Shown here in pieces: positions 1 through 9,971 of a stretch of 64,000 nt of DNA (the first letter of the stretch is position 1; every line of letters begins with the position of its first letter). The DNA is taken from assembly GCA_964019165.1 (NCBI GenBank), contig OZ025287.1, positions 9,594,649 to 9,658,648 on the forward strand. Reading direction: 5' to 3'. The notes under the pieces are model-generated. The model was not told where the DNA came from, did no database searches, and saw nothing but the letters and a program-made list of their open reading frames with translations. The DNA is from Mastigias papua (taxonomy: Eukaryota; Cnidaria; Scyphozoa; Rhizostomeae; Mastigiidae). Position numbers and translations under genes: made by a program.

Positions 1-1
1 A

Positions 2-133
2 ATAGTTGATAAACTAAACAGAAAGCAAGCTGTAGATAGTCATAAACGTAGGAGGCGAAGGGCTGGGAGTTCAGCAGTCAGCAAGTTTTGCAGAAAACTA
101 TTCCTGCGGCAATTTCTTCAGAATGAACAATAG
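2..133 (+). other. unrecognised basic reading frame open to the left edge
   Basis: A frame without stops runs in from the left edge and ends at TAG after a very basic peptide (five consecutive Arg after His-Lys). It could be the end of a gene exon or of a mobile-element protein that starts outside the window. I recognise no family, and at 43 codons it could be chance. Confidence 0.15.
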
Positions 134-195
134 TTGTTCCAAAAGTAGGTGTAGCTCTATAAGGCTAAACAGCAACTCATTCGGCCAAAATATAT

Positions 196-440
196 GTGAT
201 TCGGGGGAGGCAGTTTGCAGCCCCCCTTATAAAGCCCCCCTAAGCCCATGAGCACAGCAATAGACACAATGTTATAATACATGTATCTTTTTTATAATAA
301 CACTGGCCCAAGGCCGAATTCTTGAATGCATAGTTTTGGACATCTTTTGACATTGTACCACTAAATTTTCCTTTGTAATCCCTTAATTCTAACTTTAATA
401 TTTTTTAGACATTACAAATGTTAATTATTTAGACATGAAG
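196..440. repeat. interspersed repeat R1, left part (interrupted copy)
   Basis: This stretch matches 60311-60585, beginning with GTGATTCGGGG and ending TTAATTATTTAGAC..GAAG. Here the repeat is cut by the Ty3/gypsy element and resumes at 6045. The copy at 60.3 kb has no insertion. No coding potential is recognised. Confidence 0.8.
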
Positions 441-851
441 TGTTGTGTTGTTACTATTGCATTGTTTTGTTCGTTCTTTTAACGTTTAGATGACGTAGTA
501 GTATGTATTGTAATTGGCTATATTTGTGGTTGCCTAGGAACGGAAAAGGAGGGTTTTTTTTTTGGAGTAAGCATGGAGGTGGGAGTTATGGGAAAGGAAT
601 TACATTACACTTGGAGTTTTAGAATTTATGTGAACTGAGAACAAGTATTGGTTTAGAAGTTGGGATTCGCTTTTGGATACACTTATGCTGTTGCTGTTAC
701 CACTAATCTATTGCTGTACATACTTATAATATATAATATCCAATTGTTTTGTTCTGTTGTATTGGCCTATTTGTTACTGTGTACGCTTCGCTCGGGATTC
801 GGATCGCACCTACCTTTTAACAAAGGATAAATAACACACAAATATACAACA
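441..851 (+). repeat. 5' LTR of Ty3/gypsy element 1
   Basis: Direct repeat of 411 bp beginning TGTTGTG and ending ATACAACA, with the usual TG..CA ends, repeated at 5634-6044. It should hold promoter, transcription start and polyadenylation signals. A TATA-like run ATATATAATATC lies near 730. Confidence 0.95.
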
Positions 852-854
852 TTT

Positions 855-872
855 TGGAGGTCCTACCGAGAT
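855..872 (+). promoter_or_regulatory. primer-binding site, tRNA-Gln type
   Basis: TGGAGGTCCTACCGAGAT starts three bases after the 5' LTR. Its reverse complement ends ...GGACCTCCA, the 3' end typical of animal tRNA-Gln (discriminator U, then CCA). This is where minus-strand cDNA synthesis would be primed. Confidence 0.8.
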
Positions 873-905
873 CAGTTTAATATTAATGTTGTCATCGTTA
901 CCATT

Positions 906-3900
906 ATGCCGAAATTCCCGCAGATCGTGAAGTTTAGAGGAGATAACGAGTCAAGTTTTCTGAGATGGTGCTCGCAGTTTGAAGCTCAGCTTCGTGCTTT
1001 TGACATTGACGATGAAGACAATGCTTGGCGCGATTTGTTATTGATATACACGGAAGACAATGCGTTTACTGTCGCTTCTAAAGCAATCGACAGTGACAAT
1101 CAATTGACTTTTGCAGGTTTAAAAGACATTTTACAGAGCAGGTTTTGTGGCCCAGATTATAAGAGAGCCCTAGAACTGAGATTGAGAAATCTGAAATTCA
1201 AAAGGGGTACTAAGATTGCTCCTTTTGTCCATGATCTTCGCAGTACCATTCAAGAGTTGTATGGCTTGAACAATGAGGATTCTATAGATTCCATAGCAAT
1301 TAACCATGTCATGTCAACTTTGGATGACATTATTAGAAAAGAGACCAAAGTTTTACAGCTGGCAGGAAATGTAAGGTTAGAGAGCATTTTGGAGTTAATC
1401 TCAGAAAAGCTAGAAGGAAATATTTTAGGCCTTAACATTTCAGCTTGTCGTGAGACAGCAGGTTCATTTCAAAGTCACAGAAATAATGAAGATCGCCTTT
1501 CACGGTTGGAAACAATGATGAGTAATGTTATTGACAAGTTGGATAGTTTACAAACATCCCAGGTAGGCTCTGCAAGTGGCAGAAGACAAATTTGTGAGCA
1601 TTGTCAAAAGACAGGCCATGACAAATCGCGTTGTTTTCAGTTGAAGAAATGTTTCAAGTGTGATCAAGTAGGACACATCGCAAAATTTTGCAAAAGTAAG
1701 GAAGAAAATCATTCTGCAGCATCTCATGTAGAAACAGTTTATGGAAAAGGAGTAGCACAGTCAGTTGTGCCTGAGAAGAGGATAACTTTCAAGGTAAGCA
1801 TTGGCAAACAAGAACTAGATTTCTTGTATGATACTGGCAGCCAGCACTCTATCATGCCAAGGCAAGTGTATGAAAAGCTTGTTAATAAGCCCCCACTTTC
1901 ACCGGTTAATGTATCTGGAATTGGTATCTCAGGAAATAAATTTGCAATCGATGGAGTGGCCTATCTGAACCTCCAACTTATGACAACAAATGGCATGGTA
2001 TACACTTTAGAGTATGAGCCCGTCCTTGTCACTGCTGCAGTTGATACATGTATTTTTGGAATTAAAACTGAAATGCGTTTTATGGAAACAAGGAGAAGTC
2101 AGGATAAGATGACATTTACATTTGTCACTCCTGAGAGTCAAGATATAACAATTGCTTATTATAGAGAAGTAGACACTAATAATAGTCAAGCGTCTATCAA
2201 AGTTGCAAAAAGTACAGTTATTGCTGAAGGGGTGTCATGGATTAAAGGGAGAGTGCACAATTATGCAGCTATCAAGGAAACAGGAGCAGAATTTGTATTT
2301 GCAGGAGATGATGCCATGGAAATTAATGATGTGAGCATCCCTATGTGTAAGTGGACGGATGTGGGAAAGACAGTCAAGATACCAGTTACTAACACTTCAG
2401 GTAACTGTCTTAAGGTGAAGAAAGGTCAGAATCTTGGTGTATTACAGGAAATAGAGATTGTCTCAGCAAGTTTGAAGACAGATAAAGATAGTTCCTTCAA
2501 GCTGGATGAACTTAGTGTTGGAGATTCCAAACTAAAGAATCAGATTCAGGCTGTTGTGCAGAAATATGACAAGGTAATGCAACAGAAATCTAGGCAGCCA
2601 ACAGAGATCCCAATTGTTCATGAAATAGTTCTTTCAGATGATAAGCCAGTATCAGCTCCTGTCAGGCGGGTACCACACAGTCAACGTGATGAAATTGAGA
2701 GACAAGTGGAACTTTTGAAAGAAAAGGGTTACATTGAAAAGTCGCATTCTCCTTATGGAGCACCAATTGTCCCAGTTGTCAAGAAGGATGGTACTTTGCG
2801 TATGTGCATTGATTATCGTCAACTTAATGCTAAAACTGTACCATCTATATTCCCGATTTCACGCACAGATGATATTTTGGATTCATTGAGTGGTGCAAAG
2901 ATCTTTTCTGTGCTAGATCTTAAGGAAGCCTACCATCAAATTCCTATTAAAGAAGGGGATCAGCATAAGACCGCATTTGTTGTTCCTGGTGAAAAACTTC
3001 AGTGGAAACGGATGCCTTTTGGCCTAGTTGGGGCACCATATACTCTTTCAGCTGCTATGAGTTATGCATTAGAGAACTGCAAACTGTTTGCAAAAGGTTA
3101 TTACGACGATATTCTTATTTTCAGCAAGGACAGTGAGTCTCATGTTCAGCATGTTGCAGATGTTTTACAGCATTTGTCTGAATTTGGATTACAAATTAAT
3201 TACCGTAAATGCATTTTTGCAAAGTCAGAAGTACCATTTGTGGGATACATGTTATCAGAATCAGGTGTCAGACCAGTTGCTTCCAAAGTTCATGATATTG
3301 TTGACTACCAGGCACCAACATCAATTGAGTCCCTTCGTACTTTTTTGGGTATGGCGTCCTATTACCGAAAGTTTGTTGAACATTTTGCTATCAAGGCTGT
3401 GCCATTATATGGATTGTTAAAGAAGGGAGCAGATTTTCTTTGGTCAGATGACTGTGAAAAGGCCTTTGTTTATATCAAAGAGCAGCTGTCCAATGCTAAG
3501 ATTTTATGCCATCCGGATTTCTCCAAGCCATTTGTATTACAGACAGATGCAGCTAATGACGGGATCGGTTTTGTTTTATCGCAGGAGAGAAATGGAATGT
3601 TGCAGCCTATCCAGTTTGGGGGTCGGGTTCTAACAGAAACAGAACGTCATTATTGTGTCACAGATAAGGAGCTCTTAGCTGTATTTTATGCAGTGAAATC
3701 TTGTGAAGTATATTTATTGGGACATTTGTTTGTTGTGTATAGTGACCACAAGCCATTGTCATATTTGAAGGACTTCAAAGATGTGGTGCATAGACGATTT
3801 CGATGGATTAATTACTTGGAGGAATTAGGTACTGTTATCAAGTATTTGCCTGGTAAAGCTAATGTGATTGCTGATTTTCTGAGCCGTAACATACAGAATA

Positions 3901-5489
3901 TGCAGAAAGGACACAACAAGGTTCCTCTTAGTGCTTTCACTCTTGAAGCTTTACAATATGATGTTTCTGATTTGGTTTCATTACAGCATGAGGACCCAGA
4001 TATTGCGCAAGTGATTGACAAACTATCGAATAGCAGTACAAATACCCTTGTGGTTCCAGCAGGTTATAGAGCCCATATTCAGAACCTGTTTGTTGACAAG
4101 AAAGACAATTTGTTAAAATTCAGTTATCATGGAGGCCATTGTATTGTGTTACCTAAGTCCCTGAGGGAAGAGGTGTTATCGTTGTCCCATAATCAGTGGA
4201 CATCTGGTCATTTCGGCATATTCAAAACACACCATCGAGTTCTAGAGAATTTTTGGTGGCCAGGTCTTCATAGAGATGTGTGTGATTTTGTCAGTAATTG
4301 CAATGTTTGCATCAGGGTAAAGCGCTTGGGTAAGAGGCACGGTTGCATGGGACAACGAGAATGGCCCAAGAGACCATTGGATTTGGTGTCAATAGACTAC
4401 TTAGTAGATCTGCCACCCACCACAAGAAGGAACATTCATATGCTGGTAATTAATGATCATTTTTCCAAATTTATTCAAGTTTATCCAGTCAAAGATCGAA
4501 CTGCTTCCACTGCCGCCCAATGTGTATTGGATTACTTTTTGAAATTTGGCTTTCCCTGGCGACTCTTCTCTGATCGAGATCCAGCTTTTGAATCAGAGCT
4601 TTTTCAACATTTAATGCGTGAGTTAGGAGTTAGCAAAGTCCGGACTACTGGTTATAATCCTCGTAGTAATGGACTGACAGAGCAGTCAAACGGTATTGTC
4701 AAGGATTACTTGACAGCATACGTCAATGGAACTAATACTCACAGATCTGACTGGGATGCATGGACGAGAGAACTTGCCTTTGCGTATAACACATCGGTTC
4801 ATTCTTCAACAGGGTTCACCCCTGTCGAGCTGATGTTTGGCAGGAAATTCCGAGTTCCCAATGATATGTTGTTTGGAACCTTTTCCCGGGACAAAACTTT
4901 TCCTTTGTCCATACAACAATTTAGTGAGCAGCTGTCATCCATGTATGAATTGGCAAGGCAGCGCATGCATACAAGGCAGAAAGTCAGTGCAAGTTATTAT
5001 GACAAGAAGATTTTGGATGATAAGTTGTTACCAGGAGATCTCGTTTACATATATCAGTCTGCAAAGAGTCGCAAGAAGCTAGAAGTCAAATGGGATGGGC
5101 CATATAAAGTTGTTGTGGAGACCCACCCAGTTTATCAGGTGGAAGTGAATTCGACGGATGGTACGACTAAATGTTTGACACGAGACAAATTACGAAGAGT
5201 AGGGACGAAGCACCTTAATGATTGTCATGTAATGCTGTCAAATGAGAGCAGTCCAAATATGCAAGAAGACAATATGACAGAATCCGGTCATTCTGATGCA
5301 ACACGAACAGATAGGGGTTGTGCTTTGAGTGACATAGTGAATTATGACTCAGATGATAGCTCAAACTCCGATGCAGAAGGCGATATTCAAGTTGAAGAGC
5401 AAAGGGGGAGAGGAAGGTATAATTTAAGACCAAATCCAGCACAAGCAAGGTATGACGGATATTTGGCACATTACTTGACTGTATTGTAA
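906..5489 (+). CDS. Ty3/gypsy Gag-Pol polyprotein (intact)
   Basis: A single 1527-residue frame fuses Gag and Pol. Gag carries two CCHC zinc knuckles (C230-C243 and C249-C262). The aspartic protease has DTGS at 309-312. The reverse transcriptase has MCIDYRQLN, FSVLDLKEAYHQI and YYDD at 732-735 (YLDD or YVDD is more common). RNase H starts with TDAANDG (D881). Integrase has an H..H..C..C zinc region from H1095 and a D1164, D1223, E1259 triad with the usual 35-residue D-E spacing. No chromodomain is seen; the tail is acidic, then GRGRYNLRP. There is no frameshift between Gag and Pol, so the ratio of products would have to be set by processing. The start is the first ATG after the primer site. 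Confidence 0.95.
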   Translation: MPKFPQIVKFRGDNESSFLRWCSQFEAQLRAFDIDDEDNAWRDLLLIYTEDNAFTVASKAIDSDNQLTFAGLKDILQSRFCGPDYKRALELRLRNLKFKRGTKIAPFVHDLRSTIQELYGLNNEDSIDSIAINHVMSTLDDIIRKETKVLQLAGNVRLESILELISEKLEGNILGLNISACRETAGSFQSHRNNEDRLSRLETMMSNVIDKLDSLQTSQVGSASGRRQICEHCQKTGHDKSRCFQLKKCFKCDQVGHIAKFCKSKEENHSAASHVETVYGKGVAQSVVPEKRITFKVSIGKQELDFLYDTGSQHSIMPRQVYEKLVNKPPLSPVNVSGIGISGNKFAIDGVAYLNLQLMTTNGMVYTLEYEPVLVTAAVDTCIFGIKTEMRFMETRRSQDKMTFTFVTPESQDITIAYYREVDTNNSQASIKVAKSTVIAEGVSWIKGRVHNYAAIKETGAEFVFAGDDAMEINDVSIPMCKWTDVGKTVKIPVTNTSGNCLKVKKGQNLGVLQEIEIVSASLKTDKDSSFKLDELSVGDSKLKNQIQAVVQKYDKVMQQKSRQPTEIPIVHEIVLSDDKPVSAPVRRVPHSQRDEIERQVELLKEKGYIEKSHSPYGAPIVPVVKKDGTLRMCIDYRQLNAKTVPSIFPISRTDDILDSLSGAKIFSVLDLKEAYHQIPIKEGDQHKTAFVVPGEKLQWKRMPFGLVGAPYTLSAAMSYALENCKLFAKGYYDDILIFSKDSESHVQHVADVLQHLSEFGLQINYRKCIFAKSEVPFVGYMLSESGVRPVASKVHDIVDYQAPTSIESLRTFLGMASYYRKFVEHFAIKAVPLYGLLKKGADFLWSDDCEKAFVYIKEQLSNAKILCHPDFSKPFVLQTDAANDGIGFVLSQERNGMLQPIQFGGRVLTETERHYCVTDKELLAVFYAVKSCEVYLLGHLFVVYSDHKPLSYLKDFKDVVHRRFRWINYLEELGTVIKYLPGKANVIADFLSRNIQNMQKGHNKVPLSAFTLEALQYDVSDLVSLQHEDPDIAQVIDKLSNSSTNTLVVPAGYRAHIQNLFVDKKDNLLKFSYHGGHCIVLPKSLREEVLSLSHNQWTSGHFGIFKTHHRVLENFWWPGLHRDVCDFVSNCNVCIRVKRLGKRHGCMGQREWPKRPLDLVSIDYLVDLPPTTRRNIHMLVINDHFSKFIQVYPVKDRTASTAAQCVLDYFLKFGFPWRLFSDRDPAFESELFQHLMRELGVSKVRTTGYNPRSNGLTEQSNGIVKDYLTAYVNGTNTHRSDWDAWTRELAFAYNTSVHSSTGFTPVELMFGRKFRVPNDMLFGTFSRDKTFPLSIQQFSEQLSSMYELARQRMHTRQKVSASYYDKKILDDKLLPGDLVYIYQSAKSRKKLEVKWDGPYKVVVETHPVYQVEVNSTDGTTKCLTRDKLRRVGTKHLNDCHVMLSNESSPNMQEDNMTESGHSDATRTDRGCALSDIVNYDSDDSSNSDAEGDIQVEEQRGRGRYNLRPNPAQARYDGYLAHYLTVL

Positions 5490-5619
5490 TAAAACTTTCG
5501 CAATTACTGGACAAGTTTTCTTTGAAATGTTATTGAACTGCTTGGTATTTTCCGAAAGAAATACTATATTTTCAGATTCTATATTTCTATATATCTGTAG
5601 TTGTATAACGTCCTTTCGT

Positions 5620-5633
5620 AAGGATGGAGGAAA
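5620..5633 (+). promoter_or_regulatory. polypurine tract of element 1
   Basis: The near-pure purine run AAGGATGGAGGAAA directly abuts the 3' LTR, the expected primer for plus-strand synthesis. Confidence 0.75.
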
Positions 5634-6044
5634 TGTTGTGTTGTTACTATTGCATTGTTTTGTTCGTTCTTTTAACGTTTAGATGACGTAGTAGTATGTA
5701 TTGTAATTGGCTATATTTGTGGTTGCCTAGGAACGGAAAAGGAGGGTTTTTTTTTTGGAGTAAGCATGGAGGTGGGAGTTATGGGAAAGGAATTACATTA
5801 CACTTGGAGTTTTAGAATTTATGTGAACTGAGAACAAGTATTGGTTTAGAAGTTGGGATTCGCTTTTGGATACACTTATGCTGTTGCTGTTACCACTAAT
5901 CTATTGCTGTACATACTTATAATATATAATATCCAATTGTTTTGTTCTGTTGTATTGGCCAATTTGTTACTGTGTACGCTTCGCTCGGGATTCGGATCGC
6001 ACCTACCTTTTAACAAAGGATAAATAACACACAAATATACAACA
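5634..6044 (+). repeat. 3' LTR of Ty3/gypsy element 1
   Basis: Second copy of the 411-bp LTR, identical to 441-851 except one base near the end (GGCCAATTTG versus GGCCTATTTG). Confidence 0.95.
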
Positions 6045-6823
6045 GAAGCAATAGAAGACACATCGTACACTTGCGACAAGGATTACGCTCAGTTCAAAGT
6101 GAAGTTGAGAACCGAATTCGCGATTGTCTGCAATGATAAATATTGAATAGTTTCTTATCGATTTTACCTTTATTATTAAAAGTTCCTTCCTTAAATGTTT
6201 TTGCTTTCTACTTTTAGCTTTCATATCCAGCGGTTCCTTATAAGAAGGGATACATGTAACTCGAAATTGACCATAACGAGCAGCTTTACATCATATTTTA
6301 GGATATAATTTCATAATTTTTTCTTGCGTTATTTTATGTTATATCGGGATTTTGGGGAATGCAGTCTCATTGAAAAATTTTAACGCTAACACGACGACAA
6401 GTAAACAACACCTTTGGTTCTTGATATTTTGTCGAAAATCCAAAACTGATCAAGATGTAAACTGTATGTTTTGATTCCATGACAAAAGATTTAAACGGTT
6501 AACTGTTTATGTTTTTTGTGTTGCAATAATGATATCTTGGGAAAGCATATTCCTAAACTTTAATTTTATCGTCGAAAGCAAGGTATCTTGTTTTCGTCTA
6601 TTAGGCACAAGTAGTTTAGAATTTTTACAAAATGTGTATAGATACTATGTATCAATTATATATTTACTCTCATTTGGATGTATTTGTATTATATTTTTAT
6701 GTGTAATTTGATGTATTAAGTGTGACATGCCGAAGGAATTTTGAGTGGGAGGTTTAGCACAAGGGCTCAAATAAGTAAGTTCTAACTAATTTTCTAGATA
6801 ATTAATTCGAAACTGTGCATTTG
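6045..6823. repeat. interspersed repeat R1, right part
   Basis: Continuation of the repeat begun at 196-440. It matches 60586-61352 closely to TTTCTAGATAA..TCGAAACTGTGCAT. It contains a 60-codon open frame that is also open in the other copy but shows no sign of coding constraint. Confidence 0.8.
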
Positions 6824-6852
6824 ACAGAAGCCTTAGAACGTTCTTAGTGCTA

Positions 6853-9501
6853 GTATGGAGGACACTGTGCAGACTGAAGCTGTTAGTAAACAAATGTTAC
6901 CGTTAGCTCCAAGAACCAAAATGAGGCGGCCAATGATTCATTATATTTTCAAAACGAGATTTAGTGCAAATTGTAGAAGGAAGGTGCAGCCATAGGGGTG
7001 CAGCTCAGTATTAAGGTCAGCTGGCAAGAGCAGAATTCCTTGAATAACCAGAGTTTTATACTTGCTGAGATGCTGACGAGTATTCCAATATGCATTTTAT
7101 TGCTCTTCTGCAATAATTATTGCACTTGCTTCACTTCGAAAGTTCTGCGACAAGCTCATGTGGTATGTTTTAAGACTTAGCAAATTTACGTTATATGTAT
7201 TCGATACATTTTTGTATTGACATACTCTTCTTTTCAGACAACTGTATCGAAGCAATGTATCCGTCCAGAGGTGATATTTAGCAGGTGTTCTGAGTTATGC
7301 ACTTATGGTTCTAGTGCTACGGTCACAGACAAGGCCTGCAAATCTAAAATTCTATTACGTTCTCGGCCTTGTTCGCTACAGAGCTGTACGAGATAGTGTG
7401 CCGCAGCGCATGTGAACCACTTGTGTGTTGGTGCTTGTGCTAACCAGTCGGAAATGGATACAATGGCGCATACGTTGCTTTGTATTTGCTTCCATTTGGG
7501 TATCTTGCTGCGCCATTTGGTGTCCAAAGTCTCCAGATAAGCATTGTACTTCATGTTTTCTCTTTTGATATTTCTCCAGCATTTATTCCCTTTATTTCAC
7601 AGAAAGTTGCGACCATTTCGAGGCGCAGAACTGTATCAGAATGTCGCATAGTTCTTGACTCATAATTTATCTACAGAGCTAATTCAATGTTTACAATTCC
7701 TTTTAATTGTTCTAGAGTGAATTTATATGTTTTTCGTCCTAATCAATTGCTAGCAATGACAGTAAAAGCAAAGCCAACGAAATAGCATATCTTGTGGGCG
7801 TTCCCATCTAAGCCAGTGGCAAAGAATAAAATGAGCCTTTTTTATAACAGAAGGCATTCAGGCTCAATGGAGTTTTCGTTATACTGCCTCTATAACGCAG
7901 CAAATACATAATGTTTTGCAGGCCATAGTTGTTGAAGCATGGATGGAAGTACTACTGCCATAGTATCTATTGCATATACCAATGTAGGGAAGTCAAAGAA
8001 CCGTGATCTATGGCCTCTGAACAGTGTGAATACCATATGACTACCTATCTCCCTATGCGGTCAAGTCCAGACACTGCCGTTTTTCTATTGTTTATTTACT
8101 CACGAGCCCCTAAGCCTGGAATGCTGCTGAAACTTCTCACAAGCCCCATTGGCGGGCATGCTTCTGAGCAACTCACAAGGCCCAGAGACAGTAGCGGTTT
8201 TAGGGATCGCGGGACCCGGGGCGGAGGTCATCTGCTGCGCCCTTTTTTGAAAGTGTCTGAGATTCCTTTTCAATGTTTTCTTAGACGCGTGGCCCCTTCT
8301 GGATAACCAAAAGCGCGGGGCCTGGGGCCATGGCCCCCCGGCTCCCCCTAAAGCCGCCACTGCCCAGAGAGGGGCGTACTATTGAGCAATTCACAGACCC
8401 CATAAGACGGGCACGCTATTTATTGAACAACTTACAAGCCCCAAAGACAGACATATAGTTGGCACAACTGAAACAAGCCTAAAGAGATAGGCGTGCGTTC
8501 TGAACTACTCACCAGACCGTAGGTGGGCTTGCTCTCGAGACTTGTCCACAGCCGACGATATTCTGTCTCTAGTGAGCTGGACTACGAAGGGAATGCCCAT
8601 GAAATCAAAGTTATGATGACTGTTTCTGAGACTCGTCTCTGCTCGAAGTTCAGCTTTTGTATACAATTTAGCGAAGTCTCACAAATTGCTTCAGAAGCGC
8701 TAGATTTGACATCAGAAAAAGCTGAAGAAAAGTTCTACACACAGAAAACTTGAAAGCTACATTTTTGACGAAATGCTCGGCTCCGGTTTCTTTTTACGAA
8801 AAGATTTTTTGGATTTTTGAGATTTTCTCAACTTCGCTTGGCCTTCCACCACATTTATGACGCCAAGTATATAATAACAATTTTCTAGTTAAGTACAAAG
8901 TATGCATACCACTGCCTCAAGTGCATTTCTGATATACCATTTAGAGCCAATTTATTGTACATTCAGAGGAACTTCCTCCAGTTTTTTTAGCATGCTGTGC
9001 AATTCCATTTGATGCTATTAGCATTGTTGACTACATTTATGCTGATCATCAGCATTTCTTCGCTGCATTTCTGCTGAGTAGCACTACTGTAACAAAGGGG
9101 TATGCTTCCCTTCTCATTTCTATAAAGAATTATAATATTTGCAGTTTGTGTTGTATAGAATACTGCAAGTTGGCCTTCGTCCCCTGTTAGACAGTTTTTC
9201 AAGTTAACCCCGGGAGGTCCTGTTCACTTTTTGTTCCCCTCCGCAACTTAGCAACTTGAACTGGAGATGTTGGCATATTATCCCTCGCTGAAGACATTTC
9301 TTCCGTTTATTTTCTATATGGGAATGCTGTCAAGAGTTACATTTCAAATCTAGGAAGGCATTCTGCTCGAATTCCTTTATGTAAGAATCATTTTCCCTCC
9401 ATTCACTATAACATTACAAGAACCTTTTCCAGATCTAACTGTGTATTTTTTAGCTGCAGGTCGCTCACCTTCATGTTTGTAGAGAGAATCATCTACATGA
9501 C
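6853..9501. repeat. large repeat R2, copy a
   Basis: About 2.6 kb that matches 9972-14777 in the same orientation, from GGACA(C/T)(T/A)GTGCAG to GAGAGAATCATCTACATGAC. Copy a has two extra blocks, about 7415-7640 and the MITE at 8189-8362, while copy b has a LINE. The middle (about 8100-8540 here) contains degenerate tandem units built on CTCACAAGCCCCAAAGACGGG. No conserved coding frame is seen, so this looks like a non-autonomous or decayed element present twice in direct orientation. Confidence 0.8.
8189..8362. mobile_element. hAT-type MITE
   Basis: A 174-bp element with imperfect 17-bp terminal inverted repeats (CAGTAGCGGTTTTAGGG at the left; the right end is the complement of CAGTGGCGGCTTTAGGG). 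It is flanked by a perfect 8-bp duplication CCCAGAGA at 8181-8188 and 8363-8370. CAGTGGCG-like ends with 8-bp duplications are typical of the hAT superfamily. R2 copy b lacks it at the homologous position. No coding capacity. Confidence 0.85.
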
Positions 9502-9971
9502 CTCGGTCATGTAGCAAATCTAAGGGAATGATGACAAGGCTATATTTATTCATATTGCAATGGCAACAAAACTGAATCCTAAACTCGATGCTATGAAATA
9601 CTATTATTACTATATGCGTCCTAACCTAATCTCGTAAACTAACTCAGCCTTAACTGGCTCTACCCCATGGAGCCTCGACGAAACAACTAATACAGTTAAC
9701 GCCAAATGGCACTCCTTAGTCTTTCTCAAGCACTGAGAGTCCAAGTGCAATAAACAACACTAAATGCAGAATACGAATGTAGACACGAGTGCTTTTGCAA
9801 GCCAGACACGAGTGCTTTTGCAAGCCAGACACGAGTGCTTTCGCAAGCCAGACACGAGTGCTTTCGCAAGCCACTCTGCCTTCGGCCTAGTTAACAAGGT
9901 GTTATTTTTATATAAAATCTATCCTAACATTCTAGCAAAAATCCATGAACTAAACTAGCTGTATTGCAAAA
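9502..9971. other. spacer between R2 copies
   Basis: No gene is recognised. The only structure is a short 23-bp tandem array at 9781-9872. Confidence 0.5.
9781..9872. repeat. 23-bp tandem repeat, four copies
   Basis: Four successive copies of a unit containing ACACGAGTGCTTTTGCAAGC. The first two have TTTTG and the last two TTTCG at the same place, suggesting stepwise expansion. Confidence 0.9.

Larger units (their letters stand above)
441..6044 (+). mobile_element. complete Ty3/gypsy (Metaviridae) LTR retrotransposon
   Basis: Full-length element of about 5.6 kb: 411-bp LTR, tRNA-Gln primer-binding site, single gag-pol frame, polypurine tract, 411-bp LTR. A 4-bp target duplication GAAG lies at 437-440 and 6045-6048. 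The two LTRs differ, by eye, at one base (T at 768 versus A in the right LTR), and the coding frame has no stop, so the insertion is recent and may still be competent. The target repeat is intact elsewhere in the window (60311-61352), which independently confirms both boundaries. Confidence 0.95.

Noticed and set aside
6529..6711. 60-codon frame open in both R1 copies (also 61060-61242)
   Set aside because: Between copies I count three amino-acid-changing differences and one silent, the opposite of coding constraint; it is a chance frame in a repeat.
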